Source: Heterohyrax brucei (lineage: Eukaryota > Chordata > Mammalia > Hyracoidea > Procaviidae). Taken from it: DNA of 64,000 nucleotides. Shown here piece by piece: positions 48,501 to 56,540 of the stretch. Below the pieces are notes generated by a model, which worked only from the letters and a program-made list of their open reading frames with translations, ran no database searches and was not told where the DNA came from. Positions within the stretch are counted from its first letter, which is position 1; each line of letters starts with the position of its first letter. A program made the position numbers and the translations under genes. The DNA lies in the NCBI GenBank assembly GCA_028571685.1, contig CM053143.1:157164329-157228328 (forward strand), written 5' to 3'.

Positions 48501-51500
48501 CGGGGAGGTGTGTATCAGGTTGTACTCTTTCACCATGCTTATGCAGTCTTTATGATGAACAAATAATATGAGAAGTTGCACTATATGAAAAAGAAAGCAT
48601 CAGGATTGGAGAGACAGAGTCTGTCCATCTGGGAATCTATTGTGAAGAAAGAAAAACATATATCCATGTGGTAATCCCTGTAAAAGAAATATGCCAAAGT
48701 GCAATGATATCCTTAGATTCTACAGGAAGTAAACAGGTGGACCAAAGAGAGAAAAGGGTACAGGTATATTTAGGGGGCAGTGGTGGTCCTCTTCCATGCA
48801 AGAGACTAAGGTTCAATTCTTGGTTAATGCAACCTGTGTTACGCAGATAAGACAGTCTTGCTTGCTGAAAAGTGAAGAGAACTTGAAGCACTTAAGATCC
48901 AAGACACATCTTGCAACATGAATTACTTCAGCATAAAATAAAAATCTTCACAACTGGACCAACAAGCAAAATCACGATAAGTGGAGACAATATTGAATTT
49001 GTCAAGGATTTCATTTGACTTGGGTCCACAGTCAGTGCTCGTGAATGCAGCAGTCGAGAAATCAAATGACGTGTTACATCGGGCAAATCCCCTGAAAATG
49101 ACGTCTTTAGAGTGGTAAAAAATAAAAGATGGGGCTTAAAGTACTAAGTTGCACCTGACCAAACTAGAGTGTTTTTGGTCACCTCACATGTATGCAAAAG
49201 CTAGGCAATGAATAACGAAGACTGAAGAACAATTGACCTTTGAGTGAGTGATGATATTGGTGAAGAATATTAAATATGCCATGGACTGCTAGAAGAATGA
49301 ACAAAACCCATTTTGGAAGAAATGTAGCTAGACTACTCATTAGAAGCAAGAATGGCAAGACTTTATCTCACATACCTTGGACACGTTATTAGGAGGGATT
49401 AGTCATTGTGGAAAGACATCATGCTTGGTAAAATAGACAGTGACAGGAACGAGTACCCTCAAGAAGGTGAATTGATGGAGTGCTATGACAGTGGACCCAA
49501 GCCTAGCAACAATTGTGAAGATAGCACAGGATCAGTCAATGTTACATTCCATTGTACACAGGGTAGCTGTGAGCTGGAACCAACATTGACATCACCTAAC
49601 AAAGTGTCTAGCTCCATGCCTAGGACATATGAAGCATAAAATTAATATATTTGTAATAGGTAAAACTATATGACTAATGTTGGTAGAGTCTTTTTTTTCT
49701 TGCTGCCATTGTTTAATTTTGAGGAAGGGGCTTGCCTCGCTTAGCAGCTTCATCATATTGAAGAGGAAAAGATAATCATCAGAACTACTGCCAGAATTGT
49801 TTTCTATATCGTGATGTTGATTGTATTTTATCACTACCTTAAACTTTTGCTTTTGCTGTACTCATTCATATTCAAGGTCCAGATCAGATGACAAGGGTGA
49901 TACTCAGATGAACATAGTTCACACCAGTCTCTTTTTTGATGATTGTTTTATCAGTCTGTGGTAATTAATACTGCATGCTTTGTTCAATAGTAATGTGTAT
50001 GTGTCTGGCTTGACACAGGACCATATTTTTCTTTAGAGCATATACCACATCTCTTCTTTATATCCCTCACTACTTCTTCCATAATACGTTGATGTAGAAA
50101 GTACCCCATTTATGACTTTTTAATTGAGGTAGAGAAGCATAGATGCATTCTGGACCAGACTGACCTGAATTGTCTTCCTTTGAGAGCCACACTCAGATAG
50201 CAAAGGCACATAAAAGGGGTTCCTGCTTATAGATTAGAATCCACTAGGATGTATCAAAGCCTTGCTCAGTCATGAACAGCTGATTGTCTCCTCCATGCCT
50301 CTGTGTCTGTTGTTTTTTGGGAGATCCATAGCAGTTTAATGAACCATAGACTTTTGGGGTAGGCACCCTATCCCTACCCCCTGTGTTATCTCAACACTTG
50401 AGTCACATTAAAACATACCTGTGTCTCCAAGCATCAGAGCAGTGTGGCTTTGGTGCTTGTTCTCTCAACTCAGAGAAGAAAGCAGAAGGGGTGAGAGTAG
50501 GAAAGAATCATATCTATCCAGAAGAGGGAATAGATTATGTCTGAAAACTCTCTGTAAATGTCAACCTGGAAGAATCAGGAGGTGCTTACCCTGACATGAC
50601 TGATTATCAACTTGCCTGTGATAATTAGAACATAATAAATGACAATATATGATAGGAATATTTAATTTAAGAGGCTCCTCTCAAAAAAACAAACAAAAAA
50701 AAAGTTGGCAAAGATATAAAAGACTTAGGAGACAAAGTAATTTTGATTTAGGGATGTCTGAATATATAATCAAGGAAGTACCATGTACACCAAGAAATAA
50801 TTCATTGCATGAAGTTAGGAATTCAACCATCCATGGCATGGTTTTAATGTTAGGTCAACTGTTCAAGTAGAAGTTGGAGGGGGGGAAAAAAGCTAACATT
50901 ATTTTCACAGCTTCGAGAGGAACAGTGCTAGGGAAGAAACCAAGGAGCCTGTGATTGTGTTGGGTTACCGAAGCAGATGGAAGCTGTGTGTGCTACCTGA
51001 CCTTCTGAAATGTTAAAAGCTTTATTACTAGTAGCATACAGGGAAAATAAACTAAAATATAAAAATAAGATAAAGACATATATAGTCCCAAGACTGCCAT
51101 TGATAAAAGCAATGTCAGCAGGGATTTGGTGCTCTTTGTAATGTAAAAAGAAACCCTCCATGTAATAGCCAAGCCAAGCCATGTGCTGTCGAGTCAGATC
51201 CGAGTATTAAATAAATCAAAAATAAACTAATAAATGCATCAGCAACTAAGCAAGTAAACTGTGTTTTATTTTATTTTGGCTTTCTTTTATGTAACTTAGT
51301 TTTTTAAAGAAATGTTTCTCCACCCAGTCATATCTAATGTGCTGTGTTCTTTGTATAATAGATATTATGTAGCACCTCCTTTACTTTCCTGAGTTTTTTT
51401 TTAAAAAATGAATGTAATATGCTAATATAAAAAATAAGAGGAAAATATGTAATGCATTATGTAATTGCTGAAGTACTCCAAAGTAGTCAAAGATAATTAA

Positions 51501-53358
51501 AATAGGTCCTTAAACCTCTGAATGCAGTGATCATGAATGTCACAGCTGCAGATGCAGAATGATACAAGTGTGTCATGTTGGTAACTAAGAAAGCACCAGT
51601 AGCATTGCTATTGTTGATGAAGTCCTATTCTGAATCAGTGGATGACTCAGAAGTTCTGCCTAGACTGAAGAACAATCGTTTTTTGTTCATACGGTCGTTA
51701 CAGTCATAGAGTGTATTAAAATCATGCAAAATGTTTGAAGAGCACAAAGCTGACAGCAGTTCTAGGATCAGTTAATTTATAAGTGGCTGTTTCATTTTTG
51801 GCTTGGTGGTATATTCAAAATTTGTACTGGATTGAGAATAATTCTTTTCTTGCCTCTTCAAAGAATGGCAGGCATCCTGAACCCACTGCCACCAATTATG
51901 AGGATAACCTGAAAACCACCATCAGGAATGCTACTGCCTCTGAAGAGAGCTACCCTTCTGAAGTGTACTATTCTTTTTATGCTTCATCTAAGAACTGAAC
52001 TCACCCCTGCCCATATAGTATCCATACCTTTTTGTTTCTTCGTGTTCTGGGGTTAGGGGGGCGCTGGTTTAACTGCTTAAGGGACATAATTGAACTTCGT
52101 CACCAAGAAGTTCAAGTTTATGAGCCAGTTACCCGCTCCCCCCCCCCCCACACTAGTATAATGCCAAAACATTTCATGTTTCTTCTTCATGGTGCAGAAT
52201 ATCTGTTTACATTTAATCAGGATTCCTGCCAGCCCTTCAGACTGACACTGATTACACAGACCGAGGCTGATTTCCCCAACTCTAACTTTGGCACTAAGAT
52301 TTTAATTATTAGGGAAGTTGTAATTGTCTCTAGAAATTCCATATCATTACTACTAGAAATTTAAAAATGATGGCTGTTACTTCAGGTGAAAAATAGATGC
52401 CTCTCCATTTAACAAGGGAGGCCAGGTTTATTCTGTGAACAAGATTTTTAACAATTGGTAACTTTTACCTGTTTAAAGATACACCACAGTAACCTGTTCT
52501 TTCCAAATTGCTGCACTGAGTATTTTTGCTTTGTTCATGCCATAGATAGTATGCAAATAAATTGTATTTATATCTAGTAATGCTATTAGGACTTAAATAC
52601 CATATAATCTGTCATGACAGGTGGTTATAAACGTAACAGTAAATAACTTGTTTACTTGTAGGCAGTTACATTGTAACGATGTTTGATGACTCAGTTGGTT
52701 TTTCCTGCCTCTTACCACTTTCTTAAGATGGGTTTTGCCCCTATTTCCTAGGCCTAGCATTTGGAAGTATATTAAACATTATTTGTCTTCTCATCCCATT
52801 TTCCACTTCTGTTCTTTGTCTAAGAAGTTGGATCTGAAGGTTTTTCATCCTCCTGAAGTATTTCATACAGTGATATTTGATTAATATTTCACAAAATTAA
52901 TTATGTGGCTGTTAACAAGCCTCTTGATTTACTGTAATGTTTTTTTCCTCCATGTAACTAAGAACACTTTAAAACTAACGATGTGGTAGCAGCTTGTAAT
53001 AGTGACCATGTTTGATGTGAATATTGTGACTTTTAGAAATCTTATTAGCAATTTAATCTTGTAATTGAGCAGGTAAACTTTTATTTCAATTCAGTTAATG
53101 CATTCCATTAAAAAAAGAAATCATTCTTCAAGGCAACTACAGCGTCTTCCTCCTACACGTAGAATTTTGAAACTGTCTTACCATTATTTTTTTCCTACCA
53201 TTTTTCCACAAAGGATAGAGAAGAGAAGGGAAACTGTCATTCTTGTTTACTTTTGCTTGTGTTAAGTTACTTCGTTCAGTCCTCAAAAATGCTTTAGACA
53301 GTTGGTACTTTTTAACCGCTAAATTACGTGTGAAAAAATCACTTAGGCCTGCTGATTG

Positions 53359-53389
<31 letters not shown>

Positions 53390-54896
53390 ATAATGAGTTG
53401 CTTGGTCCAATAAGCACAGAATGCAGAACTGGGGTTTCAGTTGACTGACCAGGGAGCAGTGATCTGGGTGTGTACACCGAAGCAGAAAACTTGTTCTCTT
53501 TTATGGAGCTGGTGATTATTGATGACTTGTAGAATGATGTGCTCGTAGCAGGAGAAAGCAGTTAGGGAGGGTATAATGTATTTGGTCTTTTTTTACCTGT
53601 AACTTTATTACCTATTAAAATGTCATGACTTGATGCTTTAGGTTTGTTTTTTGTTTGCCATTAACATAAATGATACAACCAAAAATAAAAAGTCTGAGTA
53701 CTGGAGCCTTATATGTAAAACAGTGTATGAGAAAGTTAAGTTGACATATATATGGCTATGAAAGAAAGCTGCACTGACACCTTTGTTCCAGAGCTTCTGT
53801 TCTTGCTGTTTTGCTTGTGCTATTTTCAGTGTGCTGTGAAAAGGTTTGAGTGCCTTTTTTCCCAGCATATGCTTCTGTTGCTACAGTTTAACTGATTGGC
53901 ATATTTTGATCAGCAGAAGTATTCCGTGAAGCTTTGATTGTAATTGTAAAAGCTGTTTTATTTATTTATTTTGAATTCTGTGCTAAGAATTTGTGATGCA
54001 TTAAACATTTGAATACCAAAAACAAAATGTATGTGAATGAGTATTCTTTAAGGATCTAATAAAAGAAACATCTTTAAGCTATCATTTAATCTCTAAGCAA
54101 CTTCTTGTATCAACAGTTAATGTATAGTATTGCCACATCATGTTTCTGGTTAGTATTTCTATTAATACTTACACACAGGTGACTCTGCTAGTTTTGTACA
54201 TTTTATATTGAAGTTATATTTTATAATTTTCTATTAACCGACTGCAAATACTAGCTGTAAATTGTTCACTAGTGTTGGTTAGAAAATGCAAAATGTTAAT
54301 TTTGCTTTGACAGCTCAAGGGCTAACTTATGCTTTTTAGTTAGTCCTGAGCAAGATTAATTTAGCTAGTACTTCTAAAATTATTTAGTTGTATGTGCAGA
54401 GAAATAGCTTTTCCTAAGGAAACAGTTATTATTTAATTCTTTTTAAAAAATACAGCATGCAATTGTTTCCAAGAGTTTATCTCAAGGAAAGCATCTCTGA
54501 TTCTGTTTGGTTGTCTGTAAATTATTTGAGTAACATGCAGGTGTACATGAGGTAGACTGCGCTTTGTGCTTGAAGGTATTCTATTCGCTAGAGTCTGTAG
54601 TCTGTAGTGGTAGAGCTATTACATTACTCTGTTTTATAAGTGTAGCTAAATATATATAGTTGCATACAGGTTTTTACAAAAGGATATTTTAAAATTTATA
54701 ATTATAAAATAAAAATTTATATGTTGATCTTCCTTTTTCCGGTTTAATTTGGATTTTGTTTTTGCAGAGCGCCCCCTTCACTACACAGAAAATGTTTTGG
54801 AGCAGGTACTGCAGTGGAGTTCATTAGCCGAACCTGGTTCTGCTTACCTCGTGGTGAAGCAATTCTTAACCACTGATACAATCAAACTCTACAGTG
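21419..54896 (+). CDS. ARAP2: ARAP2, partial gene: eight internal coding exons
   Basis: The exons join in phase (164, 213, 106, 148, 69, 75, 118 and 129 nt) into about 340 residues without a stop. ARAP proteins are phosphoinositide-dependent Arf GAPs acting at membranes and focal adhesions. Their order is SAM, PH, PH, ArfGAP, ankyrin, PH, PH, RhoGAP, RA, PH. This part covers the tail of the fourth PH domain (helix FTVWHSAIEKAAG), the RhoGAP domain (start NDVPIIVNSCIAFVTQYG, core LSDIDDALLTKELY, helix MNAHNLAMAF) and the RA domain (from QAGDLLIEVYVEKK to SAYLVVKQF). I recognise ARAP2 rather than ARAP1 or ARAP3 from the RhoGAP text and the missing arginine finger. Start and stop codons lie outside the window. 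The first exon enters in phase 2 and the last leaves in phase 1. Introns are 1.8-11.1 kb and repeat-rich, and no frame-breaking change is seen, so the gene looks intact here. Confidence 0.93.
22555..22740 (+). repeat. Ancient interspersed repeat, 5' part
   Basis: ttattgagtgcctgttgtgt, gccagccaccagtctcagca and agaaatgcagcaataggg match the opening of the same family as 170-760. Confidence 0.5.
24055..24730 (+). repeat. Old L1 (L1M-type) 3' end
   Basis: Sequential landmarks: agaaaacagcttggaagttc, cattatgcacaatagccaga, aacagatgaagggataaatg, ccacaacatggatgatcctc, agacacaaaaggacgaatat and atcactaggggctagga. This is the classic order of an L1M 3' end. Confidence 0.8.
24870..24930 (+). repeat. AfroSINE/RTE 3' tail fragment
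   Basis: cttagaggtcactatgagtt, tagattgacttagtgacacc and taacaataat are the shared 3' tail, with no head. Confidence 0.6.
25075..25570 (+). repeat. Ancient interspersed repeat, decayed
   Basis: atttaatacttactgagttg, ttgctttccaggagtttata and, later, ggataagagagtcaggacag and catttaatgtagggtctta follow the order of the unnamed family. An 86-residue ORF inside has no known domain. Confidence 0.4.
25663..25774 (-). repeat. ERV-type LTR fragment, same family as 57335-57868
   Basis: Reverse-complement wording ataactgccagactgttgag, agtcatggcccgggcaagct and gatgctagccacca matches the 5' end of the LTR family. Confidence 0.6.
27428..27640 (+). CDS. ARAP2: ARAP2 exon: RhoGAP core with the arginine-finger position
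   Basis: The acceptor is aacaaag, with a pyrimidine run about 30 bases upstream, and the donor is gtaaca. It encodes LGCKYIYEKNGDPLHISE and then the helical core ending ELYPYWISAL. In RhoGAP domains this first segment normally reads as EGIYRxxG or EGIFRxSG, where the Arg is the catalytic finger. Here the matching codon, GAA at 27451-27453, encodes Glu. The following core (VLKSFLSDIDDALLTKELY) keeps the family pattern of a helix, an acidic pair and LLT. Unbroken frame and typical core residues show it is a functional exon and not a pseudogene. Confidence 0.94.
28716..28837. repeat. Local duplication, copy A
   Basis: About 120 bp nearly identical to 29341-29460. Both contain agaagtctgttctat, gttaactgtaagcataagaa (A) or gattaactgtaagcataaga (B), and agattgtatacttttgctag. 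It is not a recognised transposon. Confidence 0.9.
29341..29460. repeat. Local duplication, copy B
   Basis: Direct, same-strand duplicate of 28716-28837, about 625 bp away, with only a few mismatches. The 500 bp between the copies includes a GC-richer stretch (about 29000-29320) of unknown origin. Confidence 0.9.
29710..29911 (-). repeat. AfroSINE-family element
   Basis: gttgttattgctatggagtc, tagagttttcaaggttgtga, gaagctgactaccaggcctc and gggtttaaattgccaacctt are the reverse order of the SINE variant with the 'gaccaccaggcc' body. Confidence 0.8.
29929..30095 (-). repeat. AfroSINE with imperfect target-site repeat
   Basis: Complete reverse-sense order from accagttgccattgagttga to gccaccaggattcc. 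The flanks ggactatatta (29918) and ggagtatatca (30096) match at 9 of 11 positions. Confidence 0.87.
30966..31145 (+). repeat. AfroSINE with 10-bp target-site repeat and internal duplication
   Basis: tttccatagc lies at 30956-30965 and 31146-31155. The element runs from aaccctggtggtgtagtggc to cccgacttgacagcagtg. Near its 3' end, a unit containing tagggtcgct is present twice. Confidence 0.93.
31490..31595 (+). CDS. ARAP2: ARAP2 exon: RhoGAP middle
   Basis: The acceptor is tttcctccag and the donor is gtgggt. The product is about 35 residues, including KYGTFIRTLPAVNRATL and ALMEHLYR. This corresponds to the RhoGAP segment with the LP.xNRxTL motif and the next helix, which helps form the Rho-binding groove. 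Codons are split at both ends (G|AT on entry, AG|G on exit) and match the neighbouring exons. Confidence 0.93.
32054..32225 (-). repeat. AfroSINE with 8-bp target-site repeat
   Basis: tttggaaa lies at 32046-32053 and 32226-32233. The body is in full reverse order, starting aaccagaaaccaaaccaaac and ending gcctccagggtttcc. Confidence 0.9.
32447..32642 (-). repeat. AfroSINE-family element
   Basis: gttgttagatgcttttgagt, atagcaaccccatgtgacag, gagtagagctgcctcgtagg and tggattagcagctgactgct give the reverse order of the SINE. Confidence 0.85.
32750..32886 (+). repeat. AfroSINE
   Basis: agagccctgttggcatagtg, gttaggagctcagctgctat, caaatccaccagctgctcct and agttctgctgtgtcttacag are in normal order. The tail is short. 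Confidence 0.88.
33190..33480 (+). repeat. Ancient interspersed repeat, possible
   Basis: Wording like gagttttattcctttaagtg and actaattaggtaacc recalls the middle of the unnamed family seen at 170-760. The match is weak. Confidence 0.3.
35139..35286 (+). CDS. ARAP2: ARAP2 exon: end of RhoGAP domain
   Basis: The acceptor is ttttctccatcag and the donor is gtaaat. It encodes VQKCSEINQMNAHNLAMAF and then a helix through INNYVEIFE. The MNxxNLA signature is present. The usual VFGP after it is replaced by AFSS, another departure from active RhoGAPs. The exon ends on a complete Glu codon (phase 0). The frame stays open for 117 bases past the donor, which explains a spurious 139-residue ORF; the donor and the loss of similarity mark the true end. 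Confidence 0.93.
35869..36088 (+). repeat. AfroSINE with 8-bp target-site repeat
   Basis: tcaaagat lies at 35861-35868 and 36089-36096. The element includes cataatggttaaagtgcttg, gattacagccttggaaacct and atgagttggaattgccttga. Confidence 0.85.
36244..36398 (+). repeat. AfroSINE
   Basis: gagggcacagtagttaatac, gctaaccaaaaggttaggag, tttgaatccactagctactt and gttgctgtgagttggaatca are in normal order. Confidence 0.87.
37109..37177 (+). CDS. ARAP2: ARAP2 exon: RhoGAP-RA linker
   Basis: A 69-base, 23-codon exon between ttttaaacag and gtgagt, in phase 0 at both ends. It encodes VKEDQVKQMDIENSFITKW followed by KDTQ, a charged helical linker between the RhoGAP and RA domains. Skipping it would keep the frame, so it is a candidate cassette exon, but nothing here shows that it is alternatively spliced. 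Confidence 0.9.
37178..40292. other. ARAP2 intron, 3.1 kb
   Basis: Begins gtgagt and ends cttgttctag. It has one degraded AfroSINE at 39041-39185. The stretches 37220-39035 and 39190-40290 are AT-rich, and I recognise nothing else in them. Confidence 0.85.
39041..39185 (+). repeat. AfroSINE
   Basis: gctaaccaaaaggacagcag, ttcagatcccccaggcactc and cagaatcgacttgagggtaa, followed by a 'tttggtttggtttg' tail. The first bases of the head are missing. Confidence 0.87.
40293..40367 (+). CDS. ARAP2: ARAP2 exon: start of Ras-associating domain
   Basis: A 75-base, 25-codon phase-0 exon between the acceptor gccttgttctag and the donor gtgagt. It encodes VSQAGDLLIEVYVEKKDPDC and then SIIIR. This matches the first beta strand pair of an RA (ubiquitin-like) domain, which in the ARAP family can bind Ras-type GTPases. 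Confidence 0.92.
40615..40800 (+). repeat. MIR-like SINE
   Basis: tcacctgtaaaatgaaggaa, ggcatgagaactcagtaaga and cagtgaataactgg follow the MIR core and 3' end. Confidence 0.55.
41246..41463 (-). repeat. AfroSINE, long form, with 8-bp target-site repeat
   Basis: tctccact lies at 41238-41245 and 41464-41471. The body in reverse order includes ccgttgaattggttccaact, cctataggacagagtaaaac, agaagtagactgctacacct and gcgtcaccagggctc. Confidence 0.9.
41602..41690 (-). mobile_element. RTE LINE 3' end fragment
   Basis: gttgctgttaagtgccacct, ccctatgtacaacagaagga, aacactgcctgatcctgtac and cgtccacaggacttcac are the reverse complement of the RTE 3'UTR end. It is longer on this side than the SINE tail, which points to RTE rather than SINE. 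Confidence 0.65.
41945..42075 (-). repeat. Possible MIR relic
   Basis: aggaagagaaactcaggg and ttcaaacctggtctttattt recall reverse-sense MIR wording. Weak. Confidence 0.3.
43383..43428 (+). repeat. AfroSINE/RTE 3' tail fragment
   Basis: aggtcgcaacaagtcaaaac and catggcaactaacaaca fit the shared 3' tail. Very short. Confidence 0.45.
43511..43628 (+). CDS. ARAP2: ARAP2 exon: RA domain middle
   Basis: The acceptor is gcttttcttgtag and the donor is gtgagt. It encodes VSPVMEAEELTNDILAIKNI and then APKKGDIWATFEVIENEEL. This gives the helix and central strands of the RA domain, with the WATFEVIE strand typical of ARAP proteins. It enters in phase 0 and leaves one base into the next Glu codon. A mariner-like transposon begins about 95 bases after the donor. 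Confidence 0.93.
43724..44670 (+). mobile_element. Mariner-like DNA transposon, inactive, with terminal inverted repeats
   Basis: The element is bounded by TA dinucleotides (43724-43725 and 44669-44670). Inside them are inverted repeats matching at 27 of 33 positions (gtcttccaataag-type at both ends). The plus strand encodes mariner transposase pieces. Residues 43836-44033 give the N-terminal helix-turn-helix region (TIPQHVEIINKFITK, PTKRTVQGLIKKFETARSV). 44030-44275 gives the linker (KIVLTQELKSTN, FALWALEQLKVDP). After a frame break, FSDKARFWMNG contains the first catalytic Asp. The segments carrying the second and third acidic residues are not recognisable, and the element is about 950 bp, shorter than the usual 1.2-1.3 kb. 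Stops and frameshifts make it dead. Confidence 0.88.
45825..46806 (-). mobile_element. tRNA-Gly-like SINE, copy 2, split by a solo LTR
   Basis: The left arm, 45825-46111, contains ttgttagcttccactgagtt, gcaagcctccactgacagat and the reverse tRNA-Gly-like part (gtctcttgcatggaaggg). The right arm, 46672-46806, continues with ctgcttatttccgttagaat, ctaaggatatcattgcactt, tggcatatttcttttacgg and gagagactctgtc. The copy at 48617-48829 has the same order without the LTR. About 418 bp remain once the LTR is removed. Confidence 0.8.
46112..46671 (-). mobile_element. ERV1-like solo LTR, 560 bp
   Basis: On the minus strand it starts TGTTAGGGAAAAATTTG and ends GGGGTCCTTTCA, so it has TG...CA ends. A 4-bp target-site repeat CCAC sits at 46108-46111 and 46672-46675; 4 bp is typical of class I endogenous retroviruses. 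A TATA-like motif (tttatatact on the minus strand) lies near 46292-46300 and an AATAAA signal near 46213-46218, about 80 bp apart, as in U3-R. No viral genes adjoin it, so it is a solo LTR left by recombination between two LTRs. A long spurious ORF across it is not a gene. Confidence 0.87.
47488..47645 (+). mobile_element. RTE 3'-end fragment nested in RTE copy A
   Basis: acaatggactcaaacataac, aatgattgtgaggatagatc and agggtaactgtgagttggaa, then acctaacagcaacaaaaac, are a 3' end lying in the middle of another RTE. Host RTE text resumes after a TG run, near 47690 (aagagaagaaaatgctcagc). Confidence 0.7.
47651..47686. repeat. TG/TA microsatellite
   Basis: A run of TG dinucleotides followed by ctatatata, directly after the nested RTE 3' end. 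It probably grew from the element's tail. Confidence 0.9.
48617..48829 (+). mobile_element. tRNA-Gly-like SINE, copy 3, inside RTE copy A
   Basis: It begins agtctgtccatctgggaatc, contains gccaaagtgcaatgatatcc, ttagattctacaggaagtaa and caggtggaccaaagagagaa, and ends in the tRNA-Gly-like part (gggggcagtggtggtcctct, ttccatgcaagagacta, aggttcaattcttggtt). RTE text stops at ggattggag and resumes at gcaacctgtgttacgcag. This copy shows the uninterrupted CCAC site used by the solo LTR in copy 2. Confidence 0.78.
51168..51205 (-). repeat. AfroSINE tail fragment
   Basis: agccaagccaagccatgtgc and tgtcgagtcagatccgagta are the reverse of the SINE 3' tail. Only about 40 bp remain. Confidence 0.5.
52138..52149. 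repeat. C12 homopolymer
   Basis: A run of twelve C in otherwise AT-rich intron. Confidence 0.95.
53359..53381. repeat. T23 homopolymer
   Basis: A run of about 23 T with no SINE or LINE body beside it that I can recognise. Confidence 0.9.
54768..54896 (+). CDS. ARAP2: ARAP2 exon: RA domain end
   Basis: The acceptor is gatttttgtttttgcag-like (ends tttgcag) and the donor is gtaagt. The exon encodes RPLHYTENVLEQVLQWSS, then LAEPGSAYLVVKQF and TTDTIKLYS. This completes the RA domain with the helix-strand end ERPL...YLVV and leads toward the last PH domain. It ends one base into a codon that must be completed by an exon beyond 64000. It is the last exon I can find in the window. Confidence 0.93.
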
Positions 54897-55044
54897 GTAA
54901 GTTCCATTATCACATGGCAGTGATAGTTGAAAATTCTAGTAGCTAAAGGATACTTAATAAGTCTACAAGTGGTGTTGTGGTGTTTGAAAATGTGAAAAAT
55001 GTGTAACCAAAAACAGAATTCAGTAACAAAATTGAGTTATTTCA

Positions 55045-56540
55045 CCTAGAGAAATATAAAGCATGTTCTTCCCTTTCGGTTTTCTATCTCCAGCTCTTTG
55101 CACATGTCATAATACTTTGTCTTCTTGAGCCGCCCTTCGAAATTTTCTGCTCATTTCTTTTCCGTCATCCTTTCTTCCTTTTGCTTTAGCTACTTGACAT
55201 TCAAAAGGAACTTTCGGAGTCTCTTTTGACATCCATTTTGACGTTTTTATTCTTTTCTGTCTTTGTAATGATGCCTTGCTTTCTTTATGTGTGGTGTCTT
55301 GGATGTCATGCCAAAACTCATCTGATCTTCAGTCATTAGTGTTCATTGCATCTAATCTATTCTTGAGATGGTCTCTAAACTCAGGCAGGATACATTCAAG
55401 GCTCACGTGGACTTGTTCTAGTTTTCTTCAGTTTCAGTTTGAATTTGCATATGGGCAGCTGATGGTCTCTTCTGCAGTAACCACCTAGTCTTGTTCTGAC
55501 TGATAAGATGGAGCTTTTCCATCATCTCTTTCAACAGATGTAGTCAATTTGATACTTGTGCATTCTATCTGGTGAGGTCCATCATGTGTATAGCCACAGT
55601 TTCAGTTTGTAAAAAAATGTATTTGCAGTGAAGAAGTCGTTGGTCTTGCAAAATTCTGTCATGTGATTTCTGGCATCATTTCTGCCACCAAGGCCATGTT
55701 TTCCAACTACTAATCCTTCTTCTGTGTTTCTAGTGTTTGCATTCCAGTCACCAGTAATTATCAATGCATCCTAATTGCACTTCAATCAATTTCAGACTGC
55801 AGAAGCTGGGAAAAGTCTTCATTTCTTCATCTTTGGCTTTAGTAATTGGTGCATAAATTTGAACAATAGTCATATTAACTGGCCTTCCTTGTTGGCATAT
55901 GGATATTATCTGATCACTGACAACATTGTACTTCAGGATAGAGCTTGAAACATTCTTTGTGATGATGAGTGCAACACCATTCCTGTTCAAATTGTCATTC
56001 CCAGCAGAGTATACCATATGATTGTCTGATTAAAAATAGCCAATACTGGTCTATTTCAGCTCACTAATGCCTAGGATACCGACATTTACGCATTCCATTT
56101 CATTTTTGGATGACTTTCAGTTTTCCTACATTCATACTACTTAACATTCCACATTTCTGATTACTGTTAGATGTTTGCAGCTGTTTCTTCTTATCTTGAG
56201 TCGTGCCACATCAACAAATGAAGGTCTGGAAAACTTGATTCCATCCACAGCATTAAGGTCGACTCTGAAGAGGCAGCTTTTCCTCAGTCATCTTTTGAGT
56301 GCTTTCCAACCTAGGGGGGCTCATTTTCTGGCACTATGTCTGACAGTGTTCTTGTGCTATTCATAAGGTTTCAACTGGCTAATTCTTTTTAGAACTAGAC
56401 TACCAGGTCCTAATCTGTCTTTGTCTTGAAGCTCAACTGAAATGTCTCCACTGTGGGTGACCCCGCTGATACCTGAATATCAGTGGCATAGTTTACAACA
56501 TCACAGCAACACACCACCCCCTACAGTATGACAGGCTGAC
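55045..56540 (-). mobile_element. RTE-type LINE copy B: inverted 5' half (5'UTR and endonuclease)
   Basis: On the minus strand, the RTE 5' end lies at about 56535 (gtgttgctgtgatgttgtaa). It is followed by the endonuclease: GNDNLNRNGVALIITKN, QIISICQQGRP and TIVQIYAPITKAKDEE (56017 downward), then ITGDWNANTRNTEEG and VGKHGLGGRNDARN (55764 downward). These are hallmark APE-endonuclease segments. The segment continues to about 55045 near the middle of the ORF. Frames are broken. It lies head-on against the plus-strand RT half. Confidence 0.87.

Larger units (their letters stand above)
46880..49605 (+). mobile_element. RTE-type LINE, decayed copy A with nested insertions
   Basis: Read on the plus strand this follows an RTE (BovB-like) LINE from the end of the endonuclease (cacaagaccaactagttcat, agatgaaatacacgggaatc) through the reverse transcriptase. 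RT landmarks include HIPKKDDPTRCGNYQ near 48100, SENQAGFRKGCGTSS near 48226-48270 and the active-site box at 48840-48851, which reads YADK instead of YADD. The 3' end (cattgtacacagggtagctg, tgagctggaaccaacattga) resembles the AfroSINE tail. Many stops and frameshifts make it dead. Insertions sit at 47488-47645 and 48617-48829. Confidence 0.85.
43629..54767. other. ARAP2 intron, 11.1 kb, rich in nested elements
   Basis: The longest complete intron here, from gtgagt to tttgcag. It contains the mariner-like element, the tRNA-Gly-like SINE split by a solo LTR, and a decayed RTE with nested insertions. I identify nothing in 44675-45820 or 49640-54760, which is AT-rich apart from a C12 run at 52138, a T23 run at 53359 and an unexplained ORF at 51783-51998. 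Confidence 0.85.

Noticed and set aside
48745-48825. Functional tRNA-Gly gene
   Set aside because: Only the A and B box parts are recognisable. The stems are broken and the sequence is part of a SINE repeated three times in the window.
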